Source of the DNA: an uncultured Collinsella sp. | Lineage (GTDB): Bacteria > Actinomycetota > Coriobacteriia > Coriobacteriales > Coriobacteriaceae | Length of the DNA: 64,000 nucleotides | NCBI GenBank assembly: GCA_900540945.1 | Contig: UQHQ01000005.1 | Span: forward strand, 41,318-105,317 | Direction of reading: 5' to 3' | Shown here: positions 34,297 through 41,907 of the stretch, one piece after another | How the letters are laid out: the number at the start of each line of letters is the position of its first letter | How positions within the stretch are numbered: position 1 is the stretch's first letter | Notes under the pieces: generated by a model | What the model was told of the DNA's origin: nothing | Seen by the model: only the letters and a program-made list of their open reading frames with translations | Databases searched by the model: none | Position numbers and translations under genes: made by a program

Positions 34297-34860
34297 TCAC
34301 GACCCCTCCTTTGAGTTCATTGTCTGCGGGGTCAGGCGGACCACGCGCAGACGACACGAAGTATCACCAGCATCCGCGGCAACCGTCACCATATCGACCC
34401 AGCCGCGTCCGTCACGCACGATGGCGCCCCACACGTTGCCCTTGATGTCAAGATAGCCGCTCAGAGCAAGTTGTGCCGTGGGCACCTCGCGATAGGCACG
34501 CAGCATATCCGCCGCCGCCTCGGTCATCGGTCGGCACTCGGACCATGCGAGACGAACAGCGACGGCATTGTTTGCAGATGAACCCGTTGCAGCGTCCGCT
34601 CGCTCGTCGAGTGCTTGCAAGAACGTTTGCGCCGTGACGGCGGCATTCGCATCGGCCGCGTCTCGCGCATCGTCTATTTGAGACGCCGCAGCCGAACCCG
34701 ATCCCGCATCCGCGGCAGCCCCTAAACGTTGTTGCCGTGCTGCGTTAAGCCCCCAAACCGCCACTGCCACCGCCACGACCGCACAGGCGAGCACCAGCAA
34801 CGCGCCGACGGGACGGGCGCCCTCTACAGGCTGTTGATGCCCTCGCTGATAGCGCTCCAT
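34297..34860 (-). CDS. Membrane-anchored hypothetical protein of the tad operon
   Basis: 187 residues, overlapping the end of flp by 37 bases. One N-terminal helix (about 18-38, VGALLVLACAVVAVAVAVWGL), then an Ala/Asp-rich extracellular domain with two Cys (SECRPM and TSCRLRVV). Not recognised as a known pilus component, but its position and topology suggest an accessory subunit or anchor. Confidence 0.75.
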   Translation of the reverse strand: MERYQRGHQQPVEGARPVGALLVLACAVVAVAVAVWGLNAARQQRLGAAADAGSGSAAASQIDDARDAADANAAVTAQTFLQALDERADAATGSSANNAVAVRLAWSECRPMTEAAADMLRAYREVPTAQLALSGYLDIKGNVWGAIVRDGRGWVDMVTVAADAGDTSCRLRVVRLTPQTMNSKEGS

Positions 34861-35057
34861 AGATCTTGGACCTTGCCCTTAAATGCGACGATGGCAATGA
34901 TGGCGATCACCACGAGCACACCGACCAGGATGGCGTACTCGGTGGTGCCCTGCGCGCTCTCCTCCCGCAGCAGTTCCTCGGCACGCTGGCGAGCGTGAAT
35001 TGACTGGCAAAACGCCCAGCTCCAGACCTTGCCAGCAACGTCAGTCATCGTATTCAT
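34824..35057 (-). CDS. flp: Flp-type major pilin
   Basis: 77 residues, ATG 35057 with GGGAGG 5 bases upstream. Leader of about 36 residues ending in REESAQG followed by TTEYAILVGVLVVIAIIAIVAF, the class IVb prepilin motif (cleavage after Gly, Glu at +5, Tyr at +6), and a short polar tail KGKVQDLWSAISEGINSL. The main fibre subunit of the Tad pilus. Confidence 0.92.
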   Translation of the reverse strand: MNTMTDVAGKVWSWAFCQSIHARQRAEELLREESAQGTTEYAILVGVLVVIAIIAIVAFKGKVQDLWSAISEGINSL

Positions 35058-35067
35058 GTATTCCTCC

Positions 35068-35709
35068 CTACATCATCCCGCCTGCTCCCAGCAGCGGGCC
35101 CAATATGGACAGAAGCAACGCCGGCAAGATGAGCGTGCCGGTGGGAATCAGCAGCTTGACCGGCGCGCGCTCAATCTCGCGCTCGACTGCAGCGCGATGG
35201 GCCGCGCGAATCTCGCGACTTTGAGCCGCCAGCGTCTCGGCAAGCGGGGCACCGAGGGCAAGCGCCTGCCCCGCTGTGATGGCAAAGGTCTCGAGCGCCC
35301 GCACATCCAGGTCGCGCGCGGCCGCCAGAAGCTCGTCCTCGCGCGTCCCTACGCCCACCTGCCACGCCATGCAGGCTCGCTCAAGGCGGATCGCCAACGT
35401 CGATCGGCGATTGGCGCAAAAAACCTCAAGCGCCGCATCGAACGAAAGGCCGGCCGAAAGCCCCAGACGCACCACGTCGATCATCTCGGACACCTCGCCA
35501 AGCGACACCTGCGCCGTACCACCCGTGCCGAGCATGCCCTTCAACCGTGTTACCAGGACATCGGTCACCGAGCGGGCAGCCGCGACAACCAGCAGCGCCT
35601 CGCATTTGCAGACCTGGGCGATCTTGCATGCGTCTGCACGCTCCAAACCCGTCACGATAAACACACTGAGCGCGCACAGGCACGCCGCGGCCCCGACCAA
35701 GACGCTCAT
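35068..35709 (-). CDS. tadC: Tad pilus inner-membrane protein TadC
   Basis: 213 residues from ATG 35709, overlapping the tadB stop as ATGA. GSPII F-domain pattern: EVSEMIDVVRLGLSAGLSFDAAL, RALETFAITAGQALALGAPLAETLAAQSREIR, ending in a hydrophobic helix LLIPTGTLILPALLLSILGPLL. Platform protein together with TadB. 10 bases upstream of flp. Confidence 0.9.
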   Translation of the reverse strand: MSVLVGAAACLCALSVFIVTGLERADACKIAQVCKCEALLVVAAARSVTDVLVTRLKGMLGTGGTAQVSLGEVSEMIDVVRLGLSAGLSFDAALEVFCANRRSTLAIRLERACMAWQVGVGTREDELLAAARDLDVRALETFAITAGQALALGAPLAETLAAQSREIRAAHRAAVEREIERAPVKLLIPTGTLILPALLLSILGPLLGAGGMM

Positions 35710-36632
35710 AGCTCCACCCGCATAATGCGCCGGATAACCACCAGCGCGACGGCGTTGAGGGCAAGGCCCAACACCACGGTACCGGCACCTGCCGGCGTTG
35801 CAAGGCCGCGGCGAAAGTCGGCCGAAAGCAGCGCCAGCACCGCGCACATACCCGCCGGCATCGCCGAGACCATGTGTGCCGACATACGAGCCTGCGATGT
35901 CTTGACGTCCAGGCGGCGCTTGAGCTCAATGCGCTCCCCCACCATGCTCGACGCCTCGGATAGCAGGTCAGCAAGCGGGGCGCCGGTTCGCTGCGACACC
36001 TTGAGCGCCAAAGTGACAAGCGAAAGGCCGGGGGCATCGATACGGTCGAGTAGGTCATCCAACGCATCAGTCGCCGAGACGCCGCAGTCGATCGCCGCCG
36101 CAACGCGCAAAAACTCGGTATGCACCGGCTCTTGCGCGTGAGTTCCCACAAACCTCATGCCCTGGGCCAGCGAATGACCCGAGGCGAGCGACATAGAGAG
36201 CGCCGTAAAGGCCTCGGGCATGGCTTCTTCCACATCGTGTTGCTCGCGGCGACGGTCGAAGGTGTCGCGAGCGGCACCTACGCCAAACGGTGCGAGCAGC
36301 CCCAGGACAAAGCCGATGGGCGACAGCGATACGACAGTCAGGGCAATGCCGCAGACACCACTCGACAGCAGTAAGCATGCCAGTCGCGCCTTGTCATCCT
36401 CGATGACAAGGCCAACGCGATGTGCCGGAACCAGCGCCGCCCAGGAGTGGGCAATCTTTTTTAGCAGGTCGTTTTCTACCAACTCGCGCGGCAGCCTCTC
36501 GGCAACCGACTCAAGCGCATGACTGACCAGCTCCGCCGGCGGCACGCGCGGCGCACGAGGCTCCGCCCCACACGCCACCGCGGCCGAAAGCCCCGTCAAG
36601 CCCCCTACGACGAGGGGCACAACGATCTCCAT
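35706..36632 (-). CDS. tadB: Tad pilus inner-membrane protein TadB
   Basis: 308 residues. Hydrophobic N-terminus, two central helices (about 86-120), a GSPII-F domain with EEAMPEAFTALSMSLASGHSLAQGMRFV and SQRTGAPLADLLSEASSMV, and a C-terminal pair of helices. Forms the membrane platform with TadC. Its start lies 28 bases inside the tadA end. Confidence 0.92.
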   Translation of the reverse strand: MEIVVPLVVGGLTGLSAAVACGAEPRAPRVPPAELVSHALESVAERLPRELVENDLLKKIAHSWAALVPAHRVGLVIEDDKARLACLLLSSGVCGIALTVVSLSPIGFVLGLLAPFGVGAARDTFDRRREQHDVEEAMPEAFTALSMSLASGHSLAQGMRFVGTHAQEPVHTEFLRVAAAIDCGVSATDALDDLLDRIDAPGLSLVTLALKVSQRTGAPLADLLSEASSMVGERIELKRRLDVKTSQARMSAHMVSAMPAGMCAVLALLSADFRRGLATPAGAGTVVLGLALNAVALVVIRRIMRVEL

Positions 36633-37933
36633 TCGTCCACCTCCTCTTGTGTGAGCGTTCCCGAGCGCAGGCCCTCCGCGATAAACGGAGGCTCGCGATC
36701 GAGCGTCCAGGTGCGCGTGGCGGCATCGAACGTCACGTAGCGCTCAAGCTCCACGCCGCCCGACGCGCCGCGTCGCACCCCCGAATAGGAGGACACGAAA
36801 CGCCTGCCGTCCGCATGACGCTCGGACATCACGATGCCGTCGAGCGCCATGGCAATCTGCTCCTCGATAAGCTCGCTCGGCAGATCGATGCCATAGCGCG
36901 CAAGCAGCGTCAAACGCACCACGGTCTCCTGCTCGGTGCCCGCATGAAGCGTGGTGAGCGATCCGTCGTGCCCGGTGTTCATGGCCTGCAGCATGTCGCA
37001 ACATTCCGCACCGCGCACCTCACCCACCACAATACGGTCGGGACGCATGCGCAGGGCGTTGGTCACCAGATCGCGGATTGTCACCGCGCCCTCGCCCTCA
37101 ATTGAAGCCTCGCGTGCCTCCAGGCGAACCACATGCGGGTGATGCGCAAACTTGAGCTCGGCGGAGTCCTCGATCGTCACGATGCGCTCGCCGGTGGATA
37201 TCTCGCACGACAGCGCGTTGAGCAGCGTGGTCTTGCCCGATCCCGTGCCACCTGCAACCGCCAGATCTTGACGCAGCGATACCGCACACGACAGCAGCTG
37301 CGCATACCAAAGCGGTAGCGACCCCAGGCCCACAAGCTCGTCCAATGAACAGATGCGGTCTGAAAACTTACGGATGGTGAGGATTGGCCCATCGATCGCC
37401 ACAGGCGGAATCACCGCGTTGACGCGATAGCCCGTCTTGAGGCGAGCGTTGACGATAGGGCTGCGCTCGTCGATGCGCCTGCCCAGCGGCGAGATGATGC
37501 GGTCGATGAGCACGCGGATTTGCTCATCGTCCTCAAACGCATGCTCGATGGGATATAAGACGCCGCCGCGCTCAAAGAAAGCCGAGCGACAACCGTTGAC
37601 CATGATCTCGGTGACGGTGTCGTCCTCGATGAGCGGCTGCAGCGGGCCCAGGCCCACCACGTCATCCAAAATCTCGTCAATGATGGTCTCGCGCTCGGGC
37701 GTCGCCAGGTCGGTCGCCTCCTCCACGTTGAGCGCCGCCTCCACCGCAGGACGCAATTCCGAGCGGGCACGCGCCGGATCGATGTATGCGCTGATACGCG
37801 CCACCTCGTCATAGCCCATGCGGTCCATCACGGCGCGTTTGGTGCGGCGCTTGACGGCACGGTGGCGTCCCGCATCAACAGGCACTGTCGCCGCGGCTGC
37901 ACCGGCTTCCTTAATCCTTGTTTGCAAACTCAT
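36605..37933 (-). CDS. tadA: Tad pilus assembly ATPase TadA/CpaF
   Basis: 442 residues. VirB11/CpaF-type secretion ATPase: VNGCRSAFFERGG, Walker A GGTGSGKTT (228-236), Asp box IVTIEDSAELK, Walker B RIVVGEVRG (300-308), His box SLTTLHA (325-331). Cytoplasmic hexamer that powers pilus extension and, in Tad systems, retraction. Overlaps both neighbours, so translation is coupled through tadZ-tadA-tadB-tadC. Confidence 0.97.
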   Translation of the reverse strand: MSLQTRIKEAGAAAATVPVDAGRHRAVKRRTKRAVMDRMGYDEVARISAYIDPARARSELRPAVEAALNVEEATDLATPERETIIDEILDDVVGLGPLQPLIEDDTVTEIMVNGCRSAFFERGGVLYPIEHAFEDDEQIRVLIDRIISPLGRRIDERSPIVNARLKTGYRVNAVIPPVAIDGPILTIRKFSDRICSLDELVGLGSLPLWYAQLLSCAVSLRQDLAVAGGTGSGKTTLLNALSCEISTGERIVTIEDSAELKFAHHPHVVRLEAREASIEGEGAVTIRDLVTNALRMRPDRIVVGEVRGAECCDMLQAMNTGHDGSLTTLHAGTEQETVVRLTLLARYGIDLPSELIEEQIAMALDGIVMSERHADGRRFVSSYSGVRRGASGGVELERYVTFDAATRTWTLDREPPFIAEGLRSGTLTQEEVDEWRSLCPSS

Positions 37934-39576
37934 CGCGAATCACCCTCGCGCGACCAGGGAAGACGGATGCGCGGGCGCTCGGTGCGCGTCGCACGGTCGG
38001 TGACCATATCGCTCCAGGGACCGACGGCGCAGCCCAGCTCCACGAGCATCTTGCGCGTGGCTTCGCGTACGCTGGTGGCAAAAGCGCTGGTCTGGCCCAC
38101 TGCCTCGTCAGCACGGCCGAACGCCATGAGCGCCGCCAAGTCCTGCCCGCCGTCGGCGATGCGGATCTTGGAGCTCAACGCGCAGGTAATCTCAAAGCGC
38201 ATGGCGACATCCTCGTCAGCGCCGCGCGCGCCAAACCGGTTGAATACGGCGCTCATGCGCGTACGCGGCACGCCCACACGGCTCGCCAGCTCGATGACGC
38301 GTGCCGCGGACGTCGCAGACGACACCGATGGATCGCCCACGACCAGGCAGCGGTCGCTCGCCGCCACCGCGGCCGCCACGGCGTCGCCCCAAAAGACCGA
38401 GGTGTCGACAAGCACCACGTCGGATTCGTGACGCAAGACGTCAAGCAGCAGCTCCACCGGACGCGCCATGAGCTCGGCCTGTTCGGGCGCGGCGACCGGA
38501 CCCCAAAGCGTGACGCCCGGGGCCACGCGCATCGAGGCGGCCACGATGTCCGATTCGGCAAGTGCGCCCGCAGCCGATGGCTCGATAAGCGTCGCCATGT
38601 CATGCGGGGCATCGGCACCCAACAGGTCGTAGAGGTTTCCAAACATCAGGTCCAAGTCGAGCACGGCAGCGCGCAGGCCCAGCAGCGACGCCGCGTGCGC
38701 CATGGCGGCGACGATCGTCGACTTGCCGCAACCGCCCGAACCCGAGACGGCGCAGACAACCGGGGCTCGATGCGACGAAGCGGCGGCATCCGCCGACGGC
38801 GTGGGGGCAGGCGGCGCCGGCACGGGCGGCAACGTCCCTGTCTCCCCGGCAGCGCTCATATGCTGCGCCCAAGCCGGCATGGCAGGCTGCTCGGTCCGCG
38901 GGGCCGAATCTGGGGACTTCACGGTCGCATCGACACGAACATTGTCGTTCCCGGCAAGTCCCTCAACCTCGTCGAGCTCATCGACCAGGCTCACGCCATG
39001 CACGTATCCCATATCTACAGCCAAAAGATCCTCGCCATACGGCACCGGCTCTCCGACTTCATCGTATGCAAGGGGGTCCCGGGGACACCGACCATGCTCG
39101 GCTTCCGCTTTTCCACAATCATCAACACGCGGGCCTCTTGTAGCGCGAGGCGCCCCGGGTTCCCTATCAACAAAAGCATCGGGCTCAATCGTCATACACC
39201 GGCCGTAATCAACCGTTCCCTCGCCCGCGCGCCCGTTGCCGCATATGCTGCGCGCAGCGATAACCTCGGTCGCCCCTGCGCGAAACAGCCCCTCGATATC
39301 CGAAGGATCGAGCGTCTCTATCAGTACGACCACGCGGCTCACGCGGCCCTCGGCCGTCAGGCGCGCAACGGTCTTTCGCACGTCTTCGGCATCGAACAGG
39401 GCTGCCGCGATAATCGCCGCCCCGCGACGCGACGGAAACGCCCGTGCCATGGACAACAGCCCGTCCAGGTCGCCCACGCGAAGCACTTGCGCGCCCGCAT
39501 CGCGGCCCTCGACTTCCCGCTGCAGCAATCCGTAATCACCGCACGCGCAGCATGCAAGCCAGATCGCCTTCATCAC
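37930..39576 (-). CDS. tadZ: TadZ/CpaE-like pilus localisation ATPase
   Basis: 548 residues. An N-terminal receiver-like domain (1-110) is followed by a long low-complexity linker (about 130-270, Pro/Ala/Asp-rich), then a ParA/MinD-like domain with GSGGCGKST (279-287), DLDLMFGNLYD and VVLVDTSVFWGDAV. TadZ proteins place the pilus machine at a pole. The linker is unusually long. Overlaps cpaB and tadA by 4 bases each. Confidence 0.9.
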   Translation of the reverse strand: MMKAIWLACCACGDYGLLQREVEGRDAGAQVLRVGDLDGLLSMARAFPSRRGAAIIAAALFDAEDVRKTVARLTAEGRVSRVVVLIETLDPSDIEGLFRAGATEVIAARSICGNGRAGEGTVDYGRCMTIEPDAFVDREPGAPRATRGPRVDDCGKAEAEHGRCPRDPLAYDEVGEPVPYGEDLLAVDMGYVHGVSLVDELDEVEGLAGNDNVRVDATVKSPDSAPRTEQPAMPAWAQHMSAAGETGTLPPVPAPPAPTPSADAAASSHRAPVVCAVSGSGGCGKSTIVAAMAHAASLLGLRAAVLDLDLMFGNLYDLLGADAPHDMATLIEPSAAGALAESDIVAASMRVAPGVTLWGPVAAPEQAELMARPVELLLDVLRHESDVVLVDTSVFWGDAVAAAVAASDRCLVVGDPSVSSATSAARVIELASRVGVPRTRMSAVFNRFGARGADEDVAMRFEITCALSSKIRIADGGQDLAALMAFGRADEAVGQTSAFATSVREATRKMLVELGCAVGPWSDMVTDRATRTERPRIRLPWSREGDSR

Positions 39577-40232
39577 TCGTCGCCTCCGCTCTTTTTGTCG
39601 CGCACCGTGGCGGGAATCGTCAAACTGACCGTCCCCTTACCCGAGGCCCCCAGCAATTCCTTAACGTCTTCGGGGTCGGCCGCCAGCGTCACCCATTCGA
39701 TCTTGCCTTCACGCGTGGCGCCGGCATCTTCGCTGGTATCGATTACGCGCGCGCCGCACAGCCGATCGGTCACGCCGTCCTTTTGCACGTACACGTCCAC
39801 GTAGCTGCCCACGCCCGTGGCGCCCCCGACCGAATGCTCGGCATCGACCGCCACCGAAACGGCGACCTTGCCTTTGGGCACCTCGAGCGTGTGGGTTTCG
39901 GCCTTGGTGTAGACATCGCAAATCACGGCATTTTTAGGGATGCGCGAGGTCGTCACGTCGCCGCGCACCTGGCGCAGCTCGGTCGCCGCATCGCGCGGCA
40001 ACAGGCTCGCCAGCCATTCCTGGGTTATGACATTGGTCTCGTCGAGGGTCTCGCCCACATCGATATCACGCGCCGCGACGCACACCTCGACGCGATCGCC
40101 GCCATACTTGGCCAGCGTCTCGGCCTGGACCTGCTCAGCCTGCGAGCGAATCGACGATGCGTAGACCATGCAGAGCAGCGCGGCGAGCACACCCGCGATT
40201 AGACTGATGGCGATGCGCTTGCTCTTGTTCAC
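39573..40232 (-). CDS. cpaB: Flp pilus assembly protein CpaB/RcpC
   Basis: 219 residues from GTG 40232 (GGAG 5 bases upstream). N-terminal helix (about 8-25), then an SAF-type domain (VEVCVAARDIDVGETLDETNV) and the RcpC/CpaB region (VAVSVAVDAEHSVGGATGVGSYVDVYV). First gene of the tad operon. There is no secretin gene, which fits a single-membrane cell. Confidence 0.9.
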   Translation of the reverse strand: MNKSKRIAISLIAGVLAALLCMVYASSIRSQAEQVQAETLAKYGGDRVEVCVAARDIDVGETLDETNVITQEWLASLLPRDAATELRQVRGDVTTSRIPKNAVICDVYTKAETHTLEVPKGKVAVSVAVDAEHSVGGATGVGSYVDVYVQKDGVTDRLCGARVIDTSEDAGATREGKIEWVTLAADPEDVKELLGASGKGTVSLTIPATVRDKKSGGDE

Positions 40233-40432
40233 GGCCGCTCCTCTCAAGGTAGCACCGGGCGGATGCCCGTAGCACCATTGTCCGAGCGGGCAAGCAGCAA
40301 AACGGTGCGATCGCGATCTTGGTTTTGAGTGTCAAACCAATTGCCGACCAAAAGCTGACCGGCCCGTCAAGCTCGTGGCAAGGTTTTGGTCAGCACGTCA
40401 GCAAAACGCACGTTTAGGGGCGCATCGGCAAT

Positions 40433-40467
40433 AAAAAAGCCGCCTCCCGCACCATTGGGAGACGGCT
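40433..40467 (-). terminator. Intrinsic terminator of rsgA
   Basis: 11-base stem AGCCGTCTCCC/GGGAGGCGGCT (one G-T pair) followed by six T on the minus strand. Confidence 0.88.
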
Positions 40468-40484
40468 GTCATAGATAGATTCAA

Positions 40485-41669
40485 TTACAGATGAACATCG
40501 GGATCGAGCATCTGAGCACTCACGCGCATGGATGACGCCAAGTTTTGGAACGTCTCCAGACGCAGGCTGTCAATCTGTCCCGCGTCCTCGGCCTCGCGAA
40601 CGGCACAACCCGGCTCATGGGTGTGTGTGCAATCGCCAAACCGGCACGCGCGCGACGCCTCGACGATCTCGGGAAACGCGCGGGCCAACCCCCGCTCGTG
40701 GCCCACAAGCGGCAGGCTCCGCAGACCCGGGGCATCGGCGATCACGCCGGCTTCGCCCGGCAGTACCACCATCACGCGCGCGACCGTGGTGTGACGACCC
40801 TGGTCGTCGCGCTCACGCACGCCGCCGGTAGCCAACGTATCGTGGCCCAACAGTGCGTTGAGCAGCGTCGATTTGCCGGCACCCGACTCGCCCAGGATCA
40901 TGGCGCAGCTCCCGGCGGGCACGCAGACGCGCACCTCGTCCAGGCCACGGCCCTCGGCAGAAGATGTCACGATTACGCGCACGTCCGGACCCACCAGGCA
41001 GTGTACGCGGTCCAAATCGCGCTCGAGCTCATCGGTGTCGCAACGGTCGGCCTTGGTGAGTACCACCACCGGCTCGGCATCGCAGTCGAGTGCCAGCACC
41101 AGCGAGCGCGCCACGCGGTCGAGCAGCACCTCGCCGGCGCCGAGCGCCTGCACGATCAGCACGCTATCCACGTTGGAGCAAAGCACCTGACGCTCACCGC
41201 GAGCGCGTCCGCGCCAGCGCTCAAAACTCGTGCGGCGTGGCAGCACGCACTCGATCACGCCCATGTCATGCCCGGGCGCACGGCGCACCGCCACGCGGTC
41301 GCCCACGGCGGGCAGCAGAACCTCATCCTCGCCACGCGACTTGGCAAACCCCACGGCATGCTCGGCACGAAAGGTGTCGTCGGTAGTCGCCACCAGCGGA
41401 AACCCGCGATCCAAGCGCACCACGGCACCAAGTTGCATCTGCTCGGGCTCCTCGGCCCGAGCACAATAATCATCGAAGGCAGCCCGCTGAGCATCATCGA
41501 CCGGCAGATCGTCGAACGCCGGAACATCCTGCAGCGCATCGAGTCCCGGCACGCTTGCCAGCAGCTCCTCGGCAGACGCGGGAGCTTCGGTCGCAAGCTT
41601 CCGACGACGATCGCGCTTAGCCCGCGCCCCCGTCGTCTTTTTCTTCGCCTTAGCCTTCGCCTTGCCCAC
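40485..41669 (-). CDS. rsgA: Ribosome small-subunit GTPase RsgA
   Basis: 394 residues from GTG 41669 (GGGAGG 5 bases upstream). The N-terminus is a Lys/Arg-rich tail (GKAKAKAKKKTTGARAKRD). OB domain, then circularly permuted GTPase motifs: G4 LTKAD, G1 GESGAGKSTLLN, G3 DAPG, and the C-terminal zinc finger CRFGDCTHTHEPGC. Binds the maturing 30S subunit and releases factors on GTP hydrolysis. Monocistronic with its own terminator. Confidence 0.95.
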   Translation of the reverse strand: MGKAKAKAKKKTTGARAKRDRRRKLATEAPASAEELLASVPGLDALQDVPAFDDLPVDDAQRAAFDDYCARAEEPEQMQLGAVVRLDRGFPLVATTDDTFRAEHAVGFAKSRGEDEVLLPAVGDRVAVRRAPGHDMGVIECVLPRRTSFERWRGRARGERQVLCSNVDSVLIVQALGAGEVLLDRVARSLVLALDCDAEPVVVLTKADRCDTDELERDLDRVHCLVGPDVRVIVTSSAEGRGLDEVRVCVPAGSCAMILGESGAGKSTLLNALLGHDTLATGGVRERDDQGRHTTVARVMVVLPGEAGVIADAPGLRSLPLVGHERGLARAFPEIVEASRACRFGDCTHTHEPGCAVREAEDAGQIDSLRLETFQNLASSMRVSAQMLDPDVHL

Positions 41670-41715
41670 AAGCGCCTCCCAGCACCACAAATCACAACTG
41701 AGCAGGTATTTTAAA

Positions 41716-41751
41716 TCAAAAAGAGCTGGCCGGGCAAAGCCCGACCAGCTC
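41716..41751 (-). terminator. Intrinsic terminator downstream of the P-type ATPase gene
   Basis: Stem GAGCTGG plus CGGGC with complements, AAA loop, TTTTTGATTT tail on the minus strand; the 5' side of the rsgA frame begins next to it. Confidence 0.85.
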
Positions 41752-41794
41752 ACACACTTTCCTTCAGCTTACGGTCCCGAGAGGCTATCCGAAG

Positions 41795-41884
41795 GCCCGC
41801 CCGCCGGGAGGGGTTTCTTCTGAGCGATCCCGCAGCGCGAAGCGCGAGGACCAGCGAAGAAGAAACCCCGCAGGCGGTCGGACC
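41795..41884. repeat. Imperfect palindrome between ATPase stop and terminator
   Basis: Arms 41795-41827 and 41852-41884 share GGGGTTTCTTCT inverted plus flanking GC bases; a small GCGCGAAGCGC hairpin is in the centre. Placement (gene end, before terminator) matches the 2881 and 57814 elements although the sequence differs. Confidence 0.6.
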
Positions 41885-41907
41885 GGTGGGAAGGTTGACC
41901 TTTCGAC

